DNA of 64,000 nucleotides from Cohnella sp. SGD-V74 (lineage in GTDB: Bacteria > Bacillota > Bacilli > Paenibacillales > Paenibacillaceae), in assembly GCF_003001675.1 (NCBI RefSeq), contig NZ_PVYW01000002.1, positions 62,001 through 126,000 of the forward strand. Direction: 5' to 3'. This document shows, piece after piece, positions 41,651 through 50,042 of the stretch. The position numbers and the translations under genes are program-made. The notes under the pieces were generated by a model. It did no database searches. It had not been told where the DNA came from and saw only the letters and a program-made list of their open reading frames with translations. Each line of letters starts with the position of its first letter. Position 1 is the first letter of the stretch.

Positions 41651-42769
41651 TCATATCGCGGATATGCAAGCTGCGACTTCATGATCGATAGTGACCTGGG
41701 ATGCATCTCTCGCAATTTTGATTTGCAAATCTCTTAGCTTAGCCGAATCAAGAATCAAATCTTCTAATGCATCAGCTAATCGAGCTATCAGCGTATCCTC
41801 GGCAATTTGATCTTCGACTACAATGCCTCCCGCTTTTTCAACCATTTCCGACGCTCCAACCGCTCTAGTTACAATTGGAACCAGACCGCTCAGCATGGCT
41901 TCATGAACAACGACGCCCCAAGGTTCCTTGTAGCTGGTAAGCATAAAGATGTCAGACTGTCGGTATACGTCCCTCAGTTTTTTTCCGATAACCCTTCCCA
42001 AAAACATAATATTATTTTCAATACCGACTTCCTTGGCGAGCTGTTGGAGCTTGTCAACTTCCTCCCCATCCCCGGCAATCGATAGTTTCCATCTTAAGTG
42101 ACTTGCCCTGACATGGAGCAACGCCACTGCTTTAATAATCCTATCGACGCGCTTCAACTCGACCAATCGACAAACCGTTAAAATGTGGATTTCCTTTCCG
42201 GGGTTTCTTGTATTCTCGTCTCCATAATAGCTTGCTTCTGGCGTCAAATATGAAACTATCGTCTTCCCTTTGATACTCTTAGAAATGGCTTGAATATGAT
42301 CGCTGGATCGTTGGCTGCAGCAGATGCATAACTGTGAGTTTTGAAGAACGATTTTGCGAAACAACAAGCGTAGCCATTTGAATGACATCTTGCTAAAGAA
42401 ATCCCGGTTTTCGTCGGTCATGGATACAAGCTTAATCTTTTTTGAGACCGTAGCCATGTAGAACAACGTTTGAAAGATCCATAACGGTGAAAAATCAGTC
42501 AGTACGACAATATCGGGAGATTGCTCTCTAAGGCGCCGAATGAGATTAAAGCTGATGGGAGTTTTCCCTGTCTCGTTATTTAACGTTCTCCCCCCCAAAA
42601 TCTCATAACTCACTTTTTCGTTTAGCTGAGTTGCCCAACTTTCTCCATAGGACAACGAATCAAACCATATTCGGCCATCGAATCTCTCATTGTTGCAAAA
42701 GGATTCATAAAGCCTATAACGATAGGGTACAGGAATGTTCGTTATCCATATGGCGGTAGGTTTTTCCAT
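41651..42769 (-). CDS. Glycosyltransferase family 4 protein
   Basis: 372 residues: MEKPTAIWITNIPVPYRYRLYESF, PDIVVLTDFSPLWIFQTLF, HILTVCRLVELKRVDRIIKAV at the start of the donor domain and E-x7-E in MLTSYKEPWGVVVHEAMLSGLVPIVT. Retaining GT-B enzyme of the repeat-unit assembly. ATG 42769 with AAGGGG upstream is chosen; an in-frame ATG at 42799 would overlap the phosphotransferase gene by 11 nt and is possible. Confidence 0.9.
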   Translation of the reverse strand: MEKPTAIWITNIPVPYRYRLYESFCNNERFDGRIWFDSLSYGESWATQLNEKVSYEILGGRTLNNETGKTPISFNLIRRLREQSPDIVVLTDFSPLWIFQTLFYMATVSKKIKLVSMTDENRDFFSKMSFKWLRLLFRKIVLQNSQLCICCSQRSSDHIQAISKSIKGKTIVSYLTPEASYYGDENTRNPGKEIHILTVCRLVELKRVDRIIKAVALLHVRASHLRWKLSIAGDGEEVDKLQQLAKEVGIENNIMFLGRVIGKKLRDVYRQSDIFMLTSYKEPWGVVVHEAMLSGLVPIVTRAVGASEMVEKAGGIVVEDQIAEDTLIARLADALEDLILDSAKLRDLQIKIARDASQVTIDHEVAACISAI

Positions 42770-42788
42770 CTTATTATCCGCCCCTTCA

Positions 42789-43475
42789 CTAGAAAGCATC
42801 TTTAGATCCGAAGAAGAGGCGGACAGTCTTTAATAGGATAATGACATCCGACATGAAGCTTCTTTCGGAGATATATTTGAGATCCATTTCTACCATATCC
42901 TTAAACCCTACGTTATTTCTGCCGCTAACTTGCCATAACCCCGTACATCCCGGAGTAACCACTAAGCGTTGAAGATCGTAAGCTGTATACTGTTGCACTT
43001 CCCGAGGCAACGGCGGGCGCGGTCCCACCATGCTCATATCGCCTTTAAAAACATTCCATAACTGGGGCAATTCATCTATGCTTAGCTTACGTATCCATCT
43101 GCCTACTTTAGTGATTCGAGGATCGTTCTTTATTTTAAACATCGCTCCTTGCACTTCATTCTTATGAATCAGCGGTTGAAGCATTTCTTCCGCCCTTATC
43201 AACATAGACCGAAATTTATACATTCTAAATAGTTTACCGTCCTTGCCAACTCTGACCTGGGAAAAGAAAACCGGAGCTCTCGGATCTTCAAGTTTTATTA
43301 GAATCGCTATCAAAATGAAGAGCGGAGTAAGCGCAATCAGACCAGCAGTAGCACAGAATAAATCCAAGCCTCTCTTGCTGGCAGGAGATGTAAAGTGATC
43401 ACGATTCCGCTGAACAGCTTGTCCGATTACGTATTTTTGGGAATCTATTACAACCTCGCGTTCACGAATGCTCAT
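42789..43475 (-). CDS. Priming polyprenyl-phosphate glycosylphosphotransferase
   Basis: Starts repeat-unit synthesis by moving a sugar-1-phosphate from a UDP-sugar to undecaprenyl phosphate. 228 residues, the short form without the N-terminal membrane bundle: one re-entrant membrane helix (KRGLDLFCATAGLIALTPLF), FFSQVRVGKDGKLFRMYKFRSM, KVGRWIRKLSIDELPQLWNVFKGDMSMVGPRPPLP and VTPGCTGLWQVSGRNN, all family signatures. Likely a glucose- or galactose-1-phosphate transferase like EpsL/CpsE; specificity is not readable. RBS AGGAGC before ATG 43475. Confidence 0.94.
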   Translation of the reverse strand: MSIREREVVIDSQKYVIGQAVQRNRDHFTSPASKRGLDLFCATAGLIALTPLFILIAILIKLEDPRAPVFFSQVRVGKDGKLFRMYKFRSMLIRAEEMLQPLIHKNEVQGAMFKIKNDPRITKVGRWIRKLSIDELPQLWNVFKGDMSMVGPRPPLPREVQQYTAYDLQRLVVTPGCTGLWQVSGRNNVGFKDMVEMDLKYISERSFMSDVIILLKTVRLFFGSKDAF

Positions 43476-43487
43476 CCTATCTTGCTC

Positions 43488-44378
43488 CTATCTTACAAGA
43501 GTACTATTGCGCTGCATGATTCCTTCAAGTGCTTGCATTAAAGGCGTCTTCAGTTCTCCGTTCATCAGGGCAAAATCAAGCGTGGTAAGAATAAAGCCCA
43601 ACTTCTCTCCCACGTCATAACGCGTTCCTTCAAAATGATATCCGAATACTTGTTCCACTTGGGCTAGCTTTTGAATAGCATCCGTTAATTGAATCTCTCC
43701 TCCAGCCCCCTGTTCTGCACATTCCAGGAAATCAAAGATGGCAGGAGTTAGAATGTAGCGCCCCATGATCGCTAAATTGGAAGGCGATTCTTCTTGTTCC
43801 GGCTTTTCAACGAATCCTAAAGTCTCATATAACCTTCCATTATTCATACCTGGAACGATTATGCCGTAACGACTAACCTCTTCGCGCGCAACAGGTTGAA
43901 TGCCAATAACAGATTTTTGGTGCAATTCGAATTGACGTATTAATTGCAATAGACATGGCAACTGAGACTTGACAATATCGTCTCCTAACAAGACAGCAAA
44001 AGGCTCGTTGCCAATAAATTTGCGGGCACACCATACCGCATGTCCTAATCCCTTCGGTTCTTTTTGACGAATATAATGGATGTCGACTATGTTGGTTGAA
44101 CGTTGAACTTCTTCAAGCAGCTTAAGTTTCTGCTTCTCAAGCAGTACCTTCTCCAATTCGAAAGCATTATCGAAATGATCCTCGATCGCGCGTTTGTTTT
44201 TCCCTGTGACAATGATAATATCTTCGATTCCGGACTCTACCGCCTCTTCCACGATGTATTGGATAGTTGGTTTATCTACAATTGGAAGCATTTCTTTAGG
44301 CATTGCCTTCGTTGCCGGCAGAAAACGTGTTCCCAGTCCGGCAGCCGGTATAATCGCCTTCTTTACTTTTTTCTTCAT
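43488..44378 (-). CDS. galU: UTP-glucose-1-phosphate uridylyltransferase GalU/GtaB
   Basis: Makes UDP-glucose. 296 residues: [119 protein letters not shown] and [10 protein letters not shown], all typical. RBS AGGAGGG before ATG 44378. First gene after the structured RNA leader; supplies both the priming transferase and galE. Confidence 0.96.
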   Translation of the reverse strand: MKKKVKKAIIPAAGLGTRFLPATKAMPKEMLPIVDKPTIQYIVEEAVESGIEDIIIVTGKNKRAIEDHFDNAFELEKVLLEKQKLKLLEEVQRSTNIVDIHYIRQKEPKGLGHAVWCARKFIGNEPFAVLLGDDIVKSQLPCLLQLIRQFELHQKSVIGIQPVAREEVSRYGIIVPGMNNGRLYETLGFVEKPEQEESPSNLAIMGRYILTPAIFDFLECAEQGAGGEIQLTDAIQKLAQVEQVFGYHFEGTRYDVGEKLGFILTTLDFALMNGELKTPLMQALEGIMQRNSTLVR

Positions 44379-44486
44379 TTATTTCCCTCCTAATAGCTTT
44401 ATGCGTTAAATAATCAAGCTATATTTTCGTGAAGCTACAGAGCCCTTTCCCTTCGAAATCATCCAAAAAAACATAGCTTGGTTATT

Positions 44487-44511
44487 TAAAAATGGGGCAT
44501 TCAACCCCCCC
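44487..44511 (-). terminator. Weak terminator-like hairpin after the EAR-like RNA
   Basis: On the minus strand GGGG, 6-8 nt loop around TTGAAT, CCCC, then ATTTTTAAAT (44508 down to 44487). A short G-C stem followed by T-rich sequence, placed between the RNA element and galU. Confidence 0.4.
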
Positions 44512-44610
44512 TCACTTCATACCCTTGACGATTAACGTCTAAGGTGGCCCTGCCACCCACAGTATGAACGAGTGCCTACATTGATAAAGGTAGTGTAGAC
44601 ATTACCTTAG
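44512..44610 (-). ncRNA. EAR-like (eps-associated) antitermination RNA element
   Basis: The 249-bp gap between the BY-kinase gene and galU holds a compact fold on the minus strand. Hairpin AAGGTA / TACCTT (44608-44603 with 44592-44587); its loop CTACA (44598-44594) can pair with TGTAG (44580-44576), a pseudoknot; then a three-way junction closed by TTCATAC / GTATGAA (44568-44562 with 44522-44516) holding GGTGG-caggg-CCACC (44557-44543) and GACG-ttaat-CGTC (44539-44527). In Bacillales the EAR element lies exactly between epsB and epsC homologues and lets RNA polymerase pass distal terminators of exopolysaccharide operons. The position is identical and the fold agrees in kind; I could not compare with the Rfam model, so identity is inferred. 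Confidence 0.68.
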
Positions 44611-44627
44611 AACATCTATTGAATCAT

Positions 44628-45293
44628 TTAGTAATAATAGGAGACCTTATGGTTCTTTTTGTTATTAATTACGGCGCCAATAATGTTAGCTTCGGCATTG
44701 CGGAGACTCGCAATTCCCTTTTGCGCAGCTTCCTTTTTAACCTTCCCGTAATGAATGACGTAAAGCACGCCATCGCACTTGGCAGATACGATCAGTGAAT
44801 CCGAGACGGGCATTAGCGGCGAAGAATCTATTAGAATGATGTCAAACAAGGATTTTAGATCATCTAGCAGACTTGACAATGCTCCTGAATTTAGCAGTTC
44901 ATATGGATTTGAAACAACCGGACCCGAGGAAATCAGTGATAAGTTTGGAATGAACGTGTCGATGATCGATTCTTCGAGCTTGCACTGCTTTGTAAGCAAG
45001 TAAGATAACCCAAACCGTGATGACGTGGAAAACATTTTGTGAAGACTGGGGCGTCGCAGATCCGCATCGATAAGAAGAACTTTTTTGTTAGATTCCGCAT
45101 AAGCAATAGCAAGGTTGCTAATCGTTGTTGATTTGCCTTCTCCAGGAATGGTTGAGGTAACAAGGAGTGTCTTGATTTCCTTATTGAGAGAAGCAAATTG
45201 GATGTTAGTTTGCAGAGTTCGATAGGCTTCGCCTGCTATGGACTTGGAAGTCGATTGCACGATCAGCCTTGACTTATTGATGAGCGCTGACAT
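44628..45293 (-). CDS. BY-kinase, CpsD/CapB/EpsB-type tyrosine autokinase
   Basis: Cytoplasmic tyrosine kinase of 221 residues controlling polymerisation and export. Walker A as TSTIPGEGKSTTISNLAIA, Walker A' as KKVLLIDADLRRPSLHKMF, Walker B as DIILIDSSP, and a C-terminal tyrosine cluster SYYY at the very end, shorter than in most relatives. Needs the membrane modulator encoded by the overlapping upstream gene (20 nt overlap) for activity. Its phosphatase is probably the PHP protein at 48334-49101. Confidence 0.93.
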   Translation of the reverse strand: MSALINKSRLIVQSTSKSIAGEAYRTLQTNIQFASLNKEIKTLLVTSTIPGEGKSTTISNLAIAYAESNKKVLLIDADLRRPSLHKMFSTSSRFGLSYLLTKQCKLEESIIDTFIPNLSLISSGPVVSNPYELLNSGALSSLLDDLKSLFDIILIDSSPLMPVSDSLIVSAKCDGVLYVIHYGKVKKEAAQKGIASLRNAEANIIGAVINNKKNHKVSYYY

Positions 45294-46029
45294 GAATGCT
45301 CTCTCCTATGACAGATTTATTTTTGGCGCCTGCGTTTTTTGCAACCTTCGTCGTCTTTATTCTTCCTAGTATGGTAAGAGTAGGTATGCCCAAGTACATT
45401 TCGACATCCCTTTCAGACTTCAACGTATTGTCGAGGTATTCCAGTAAAAATACAAAACCAACCGAGAAGAATAAGGAAAGAACGAAAGCAATCATCGTCG
45501 TAATGAAGATACTGTAAGAAACAGGAGTTCGATGATCCGACGCCTTAGCTTGGCTAAGAATCGTGATATTATCTACATTCATAATCTTGGGAATTTCTTC
45601 TTTGAAGACTTCCGCTACGGCATTGACGGCTATGACGGCTTGATCAAGATTGGTGCTTCTGATGGAAATATTCATCACTTGAGATCCGCTAGAAGAAGCT
45701 ACTTTGATATTCGAGATCAATTGGTTAAGGTCCATTTGAATTTCGGGATACTGGGTAATCACTTTTTCCAATATTGCGGGAGAGGTAATAATTTCTTTGT
45801 AGGTCTCAACTAGCATGATGTTTGTACTGATTTCATTGCTATCCAACCTTCCGACGTTCATCTCAGTCTTTGAACTGATGACGATTAACTTCGAATTCGT
45901 CTCATAGACAGGATCGGAGAAATACCTCCCATAACCGGCAGTTAATCCGCATACTATTACAACAATCGTTGCAATAATCCACCATCTCTTGATCATGACT
46001 CTAAAGTAATCCTTCACTCCTAGTTCCAT
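45274..46029 (-). CDS. Wzz/CapA-type chain length determinant and kinase modulator
   Basis: 251 residues, two membrane helices (RWWIIATIVVIVCGLTAGYG and SYSIFITTMIAFVLSLFFSVGFVF) with an extracytoplasmic loop (VYETNSKLIVISSKTEMNV, QVMNISIRSTNLDQAVIAVN) and a short cytoplasmic C-terminus that activates the BY-kinase. The family signature VLSLFFSVGFVFLLEYLDNTLKS is present. First gene of the main operon; RBS GGAGGT before ATG 46029. Its promoter carries the TGATAC palindrome in the spacer. Confidence 0.92.
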   Translation of the reverse strand: MELGVKDYFRVMIKRWWIIATIVVIVCGLTAGYGRYFSDPVYETNSKLIVISSKTEMNVGRLDSNEISTNIMLVETYKEIITSPAILEKVITQYPEIQMDLNQLISNIKVASSSGSQVMNISIRSTNLDQAVIAVNAVAEVFKEEIPKIMNVDNITILSQAKASDHRTPVSYSIFITTMIAFVLSLFFSVGFVFLLEYLDNTLKSERDVEMYLGIPTLTILGRIKTTKVAKNAGAKNKSVIGESIHVSAHQ

Positions 46030-46062
46030 TCTGTAACCTCCAACGCATTAGAATCAGAAAAA

Positions 46063-46117
46063 GTTACAATTCGTATCCTTATATCCTCAATTTATGATAC
46101 ATTGAGTATCATGTCAA
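46063..46117 (-). promoter_or_regulatory. Promoter of the exopolysaccharide operon with two operator palindromes
   Basis: Reading the minus strand: TTGACA (46117-46112), a 17-bp spacer that is exactly the palindrome TGATACTCAATGTATCA (46111-46095), TAAATT (46094-46089). A second site, GGATACGAATTGTAAC, lies at 46078-46063, about 32 bp away centre to centre and just past the expected start. Blocking RNA polymerase by a dimeric repressor is the simple reading. The same palindrome is in the promoters at 49142-49170 and 53011-53039. Confidence 0.85.
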
Positions 46118-46158
46118 GCATATTTTTGTTTCTCTCGACTGTGGAAATCTCTCAATTG

Positions 46159-46179
46159 TCTCCTCATATGGGGAGGAGA
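46159..46179. repeat. Small inverted repeat upstream of the eps promoter
   Basis: TCTCCTC (46159-46165) and GAGGAGA (46173-46179) around ATATGGG, about 45 bp upstream of the -35. Could be an activator site or a stray hairpin; the 46118-46276 gap shows nothing else. Confidence 0.3.
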
Positions 46180-46276
46180 ACCGTTGGAATAGCCTGAAGC
46201 TAAAGGGAGATATTGGGTACTTGCGGGGGAAAGGTTTCGAACAAAGGGCTAGAGAAGAGGTAATACAACAAAGAAA

Positions 46277-46316
46277 CGCTGGAAAGAGGAATATAGCTCA
46301 GCTCCTCTTTCCAGCG
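46277..46316 (-). terminator. Terminator after the first beta-helix gene
   Basis: CGCTGGAAAGAGGA (minus strand 46316-46303) pairs with TCCTCTTTCCAGCG (46290-46277), 12-nt loop, then TTTCTTTGTTG. It separates the 48091-46338 pair from the main operon, whose promoter is 160 bp further. Confidence 0.88.
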
Positions 46317-46337
46317 CTTTTAATCCACTAAATCAAG

Positions 46338-47822
46338 TTATGGAGTGATTTTTTTCCAATCACTCGCTCCAGATCCAACATTCACAGATAAATATCCGTT
46401 CTTGTTGCTTGTATCTACGTAGATTTGACCAACAAATTGTGCGTTTGCTGTCGGAGCCCCTGTCCCCAAGCGTACCGTGGAAATTCGTTCGAACAAATTT
46501 GATCCTTTTCCGACCACAGGAACGTTTTGAATATTGAATATCCCTCCGTTCTCCACATATGCCGCGTCCGTCCTATTGTCTACGTATAAGGTCCCGCCAA
46601 GAAACACGGCATCGCCCGGATCTGCCCCTTCACCGCTTCGACAACTAATTAAGTACTTTTCGCTAGACTTCCCATAACGAGTTCCAATATCCACTCGCTC
46701 TGAAGCGCCTTTTAAGTAATGGTATTTATTCTCATCGCTTTCATCAACCTGCAAGATGAACCTTTGTCCGTCCCATCCTCCATTTCTTACGAGCTTTAAC
46801 TGATTCAAAACTCTGGTGCTTTGCGGAAGGAAATACCCCGTACGACCGTCTTGTTCCGAATATCCGTAATTTGCCAGAAACCCATTACCCGCCCCGGCAG
46901 GAATAGTCATAATTTCGTTGGATGAGACCCCGCTTGCAGGCATTACCATATTAAAGTTGGAGGAACAGTTAATTGATTCTGCAGTTTCTACCTTTACTAC
47001 CGAAGAATCGGATCCAAGAAATCGAAACAATGCGGATTCTCTCGCGGGATCCCCCATATGAGCGCTCGAGGCTGTTCCAATGTGTATGGACATACATTTA
47101 TCTATATCCATTCCGATCAACGTATGTTCGAAATGAATCTCAGTAATAGATAATCGGACAAGACGGTTTGCATGAATGGATTTCCCGTATTTCGTTCGGT
47201 CAGTGGGGTCTGCGGCTTTCATACCATTAGTTGTGCGCTCGATGTAGATATCGTGCATTCCCATAATCCCATCGCGCCACGAACCTGATGTACCGGGATT
47301 GAATTCTACTGCATAGCCCGTAGTATCTGTTCCCGACACCCATATATGGGATAACTCAACATCACAACCTCCACCACCAAAGGATAGCGCAGGTCCGTAA
47401 TTATCGAAAAATGCACAGCTTCGAATCCATGAACCTACCCAAGCTCCCCAAAACATAACCATTGGATTTTCTGTCGTTTGATTAAACTTGTTCCCGAAAA
47501 AAACAAGGTTCTCGAGAGCCATATAATGCGTAGCAGAACCACCAACGGCAGCAGGCGTCTTAATCATGGAACAATTTGAGTTATCGGCAAGGACAATTTT
47601 CGAAGAACTTCCTGCAATATCATCAAACGTTCCTACGCCTCTGAGGGTGATCCCTCTTTTAATCACTAAGGGAGCAGAGATTTTGTATACCCCCAACGGG
47701 AAAAAAATGACGCCTCCGTTTGTACTATCAATAGCATTCTGTATTGCTAATGTGTCATCTGATGTGCCGTCGCCTTTTGCCCCATAATATTTTACATTCA
47801 CCTCTGAAACATTAATTGCCAT
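46338..47822 (-). CDS. Tailspike-like beta-helix protein with phage-type C-terminus
   Basis: 494 residues from ATG 47822 (AAGGAGG upstream). VNVKYYGAKGDGTSDDTLAIQNAI and IFFPLGVYKI mark the pectate-lyase-3/tailspike beta-helix; a helix domain follows to about 330. The C-terminus GTGAPTANAQFVGQIYVD, SNKNGYLSVNVG, ASDWKKI is the pattern found at the ends of phage tail fibre and collar proteins. No signal peptide is present. Possible exopolysaccharide-trimming or -binding protein; no catalytic residues can be named. Forms a two-gene unit with the 84-aa gene 14 nt upstream. Confidence 0.82.
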   Translation of the reverse strand: MAINVSEVNVKYYGAKGDGTSDDTLAIQNAIDSTNGGVIFFPLGVYKISAPLVIKRGITLRGVGTFDDIAGSSSKIVLADNSNCSMIKTPAAVGGSATHYMALENLVFFGNKFNQTTENPMVMFWGAWVGSWIRSCAFFDNYGPALSFGGGGCDVELSHIWVSGTDTTGYAVEFNPGTSGSWRDGIMGMHDIYIERTTNGMKAADPTDRTKYGKSIHANRLVRLSITEIHFEHTLIGMDIDKCMSIHIGTASSAHMGDPARESALFRFLGSDSSVVKVETAESINCSSNFNMVMPASGVSSNEIMTIPAGAGNGFLANYGYSEQDGRTGYFLPQSTRVLNQLKLVRNGGWDGQRFILQVDESDENKYHYLKGASERVDIGTRYGKSSEKYLISCRSGEGADPGDAVFLGGTLYVDNRTDAAYVENGGIFNIQNVPVVGKGSNLFERISTVRLGTGAPTANAQFVGQIYVDTSNKNGYLSVNVGSGASDWKKITP

Positions 47823-47836
47823 TAGTTGTTGCCTCC

Positions 47837-48091
47837 TTAAGTTATTTGTATCCAATCATAGGTTTCATTGCTTAACTTCATGCAGATATAGAGTTTATCC
47901 GGGGTTTCGAAGGCGACGCCAATGATAAGAAAAAATTTCCCCCGGTACGTTGCCGCGGCGGTTGGCAGCGATTCTCCAATGGTAAGCGGAGGAATAACAT
48001 AAATATGTTTGTTTGATGAAGCATCCCATTGAATCATTCTTCCATTTGATTTGTTCACCGGATTAACATCGTCCAAGTCTGTTAATAACAT
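47837..48091 (-). CDS. 84-aa protein sharing the C-terminal tail of the beta-helix proteins
   Basis: MLLTDLDDVNPVNKSNGRMI... is not recognised as a family. The last 20 residues (KLYICMKLSNETYDWIQIT) match in pattern the end of the beta-helix protein at 38031-39530 (SVYVCVQTANGTYQWKALK): hydrophobic-Y-x-C, then N-x-T-Y-x-W. It starts with ATG 48091 after AAGAAGGT and ends 14 nt before the tailspike-like gene, so the two are co-transcribed. It may be a stand-alone oligomerisation or chaperone-like module of the tailspikes, by inference. Confidence 0.65.
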   Translation of the reverse strand: MLLTDLDDVNPVNKSNGRMIQWDASSNKHIYVIPPLTIGESLPTAAATYRGKFFLIIGVAFETPDKLYICMKLSNETYDWIQIT

Positions 48092-48260
48092 ATTCGCTAC
48101 CTTCTTTCTTGTATTTGATGAATACGAGAAACAGCTAAGCTTCCTTTACACCCCTTTTTTTACAAATTAAACAAAAATAATCCTTCAAATGGTATACGTA
48201 TTTTAACCATTTTAGTTGCAAGTATTCCAATTTTTCAAGTAAGTGTAATTAAGAAAACAA

Positions 48261-48300
48261 ACGAAATAGCTCAGGAAAGCTATCTCTGAGCTTTGTTGAT
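48261..48300 (-). terminator. Terminator after the PHP phosphatase gene
   Basis: AGCTCAG (48268-48274) pairs with CTGAGCT (48286-48292); on the minus strand it is followed by ATTTCGTTTGTTTTCTT. The 242-bp gap 48092-48333 otherwise shows only AT-rich sequence that may hold the promoter of the 84-aa gene. Confidence 0.6.
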
Positions 48301-48333
48301 TTATGAGCCTTACATGGTTGTTTGATACTAAGT

Positions 48334-49101
48334 TTACCACCAAAAATCGATTATTCGTTTCTTTGCCCGCGGCATGGACACAGTCAACATACTTCCAATG
48401 CTTTCATCTTTCATTAAGTTTTCTGCATTTTCATAAAGTTTATTAAGATTACTTTTTTCAATCATTGTCTCCAGTATTCCATAAGCTTCTCGGAGTTTAA
48501 ATGCACGCTTGTTTATATCATGTGCATCAGATGCCAGAAGATGAGCCCATCCACTGGTCGCCATTTGAAAAGCAACTTGTTGAATTTCTTTGCCGTAATC
48601 ACCAAGCAATGATGGAGCCGTCAACTGAAAATAGGCTCCTTCATTGCGCCATTCTCTTAATCTGCTCGGATGCCGCAAGAAAGGAAGGTGCTTTTCCGGA
48701 TGAGCAATGATCGGAGCGTATCCTGCATGCCGAACGGAGCGAAGGGCATAGCGCCAATTGGCAGGCGTTTGTTTAGAAGGAAGCTCCAACAGAACGTACT
48801 TGCTGACGCCCAACGGACGAATGGTCCCCGTTTCCAAGCTATTGCGCCCTGCCAGATGATACTCCTGCCCCGGCCAGACGGTAAGCGCGATACCGTTAGC
48901 GGTTAGCCTGTCGTTTAACTGAACGACAAGCATATCAATTTTGCCGGGCCAATTGATATAGTTGGCCTTGCCATGATGGGGAGTCGCTATCACGTCGGTA
49001 ATGCCTTGTCGAACTGCCTCCTTGGCCATCTCCACCGCTTGGTCCCAATTTTCGGGCCCATCATCGCACATCGGCAGAATGTGACAGTGTGTGTCGATCA
49101 T
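48334..49101 (-). CDS. PHP-family protein tyrosine phosphatase (YwqE/CpsB/CapC type)
   Basis: Metal-dependent phosphatase that reverses BY-kinase phosphorylation and so tunes capsule or exopolysaccharide synthesis. 255 residues: MIDTHCHILPMCDDGPENWDQAVEMAK carries the first metal ligands, DVIATPHH the second set, YAPIIAHPEKH the third, and HLLASDAHDINKR the last, with the order usual for CpsB. RBS GGAGGG before ATG 49101. It is transcribed alone from a promoter with the shared operator and ends at its own terminator. Confidence 0.93.
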   Translation of the reverse strand: MIDTHCHILPMCDDGPENWDQAVEMAKEAVRQGITDVIATPHHGKANYINWPGKIDMLVVQLNDRLTANGIALTVWPGQEYHLAGRNSLETGTIRPLGVSKYVLLELPSKQTPANWRYALRSVRHAGYAPIIAHPEKHLPFLRHPSRLREWRNEGAYFQLTAPSLLGDYGKEIQQVAFQMATSGWAHLLASDAHDINKRAFKLREAYGILETMIEKSNLNKLYENAENLMKDESIGSMLTVSMPRAKKRIIDFWW

Positions 49102-49141
49102 TGGTCACCCTCCACTAACAATCTATGTATCATTCATTTAT

Positions 49142-49170
49142 AATTTAGATACATTTCGTATCATTGTCAA
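49142..49170 (-). promoter_or_regulatory. Promoter of the PHP phosphatase gene with shared operator
   Basis: Minus strand: TTGACA (49170-49165), 17-bp spacer ATGATACGAAATGTATC (49164-49148), TAAATT (49147-49142). Both hexamers are identical to those of the eps promoter and the spacer again holds TGATAC-N5-GTATC. A half-site TGATAC lies downstream at 49132-49127. Confidence 0.85.
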
Positions 49171-49191
49171 GCTACCTTGATTCGCCCATGC

Positions 49192-49217
49192 CAAAAAGCC
49201 ATCCTCAAAGGATGGCT
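49192..49217 (-). terminator. Terminator of the ABC transporter operon
   Basis: AGCCATCCT (minus 49217-49209), 3-nt loop, AGGATGGCT (49205-49197), then TTTTT (49196-49192). It lies between the permease stop (49248) and the next promoter. Confidence 0.9.
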
Positions 49218-49247
49218 CTGAATAGCTTTCTGTTCGATCGGAGCGGC

Positions 49248-50042
49248 TTACGCCGCCACGTCACGCTTCTTGAACACCGTCCAGGAGACGGCGTTGAAGA
49301 AGACGAAATAAACCGCCAGAATCGCGAGCGAGAAGCCCAGCGTAGTCGGGTGATTCGGAATAGGTCCCGATCCCCCGTCGATGTAATTGGTCAAGTCGAG
49401 ATGCATGAACAGAACGTACTTCACCCAGCCTTTGTTCGCGAGCGCGAACAAGCCGGTGATGAGATTGCCGGCGAACAGGAAGGAGATCGACAAGCCGATC
49501 GCCAGTCCCCCGCTGCGGAAAGCCGAGGACATCGTGAAGCCGAACGTCACGATCATGATGAGCGTAATGAATTGGAACAGGTAGAACCGGATGATATACT
49601 CCCAATTGGACAGCCCGGACGTGGACAGAGTCGTATCGCCCAATCCGAAGATCAGCCAGTTGGACAGGAACGTCACGACGAACGCCGCCGCCGTGAAGAA
49701 CAAGGCGAACAGCAGCGTGGCCAAATATTTGGACAGCAGAATCGTCGATCGGCTCCAGGGGCGGATCAGCAGAAGCTTGATCGTGCCCCACGTAAACTCG
49801 CCTGCGACACTGTCGGCAGCCACCACGACGGCGAATATGGTAATGAGCGAGTAGAGAATGTACGACTCCGTCATCATGATGCTCCATCCGGAAATGCCGT
49901 CTCCCCCGGCCAGATAGATCGCCAAGGACACGAGCGGCGGAAGGAGCAGGATAAAGCCGAACATGATCCACGTGCGGATTCGACGGTAAATTTTCATATT
50001 CTCGTTCAGAATCAGGTTGATAAAGTTAGCCAATGGTTTCAC
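49248..50042 (-). CDS. ABC-2 type transporter permease
   Basis: 264 residues with six membrane helices (IRTWIMFGFILLLPPLVSLAI, YSLITIFAVVVAADSVAGEFTWGTIKLLLIRP, LATLLFALFFTAAAFVVTF and others). The segment VAGEFTWGTIKLLLIRPWSRSTILLSK is the signature of the ABC-2 exporter permeases of the bacitracin/lantibiotic-resistance type. GTG start 50042 overlaps the ATPase gene by 17 nt. Substrate unknown. Confidence 0.9.
   Translation of the reverse strand: MKPLANFINLILNENMKIYRRIRTWIMFGFILLLPPLVSLAIYLAGGDGISGWSIMMTESYILYSLITIFAVVVAADSVAGEFTWGTIKLLLIRPWSRSTILLSKYLATLLFALFFTAAAFVVTFLSNWLIFGLGDTTLSTSGLSNWEYIIRFYLFQFITLIMIVTFGFTMSSAFRSGGLAIGLSISFLFAGNLITGLFALANKGWVKYVLFMHLDLTNYIDGGSGPIPNHPTTLGFSLAILAVYFVFFNAVSWTVFKKRDVAA

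Noticed and set aside
46338-48091. Prophage remnant because of tailspike-like proteins
   Set aside because: No capsid, terminase, portal, integrase or lysis genes are nearby; the genes lie between exopolysaccharide regulators, so they are treated as part of that locus.
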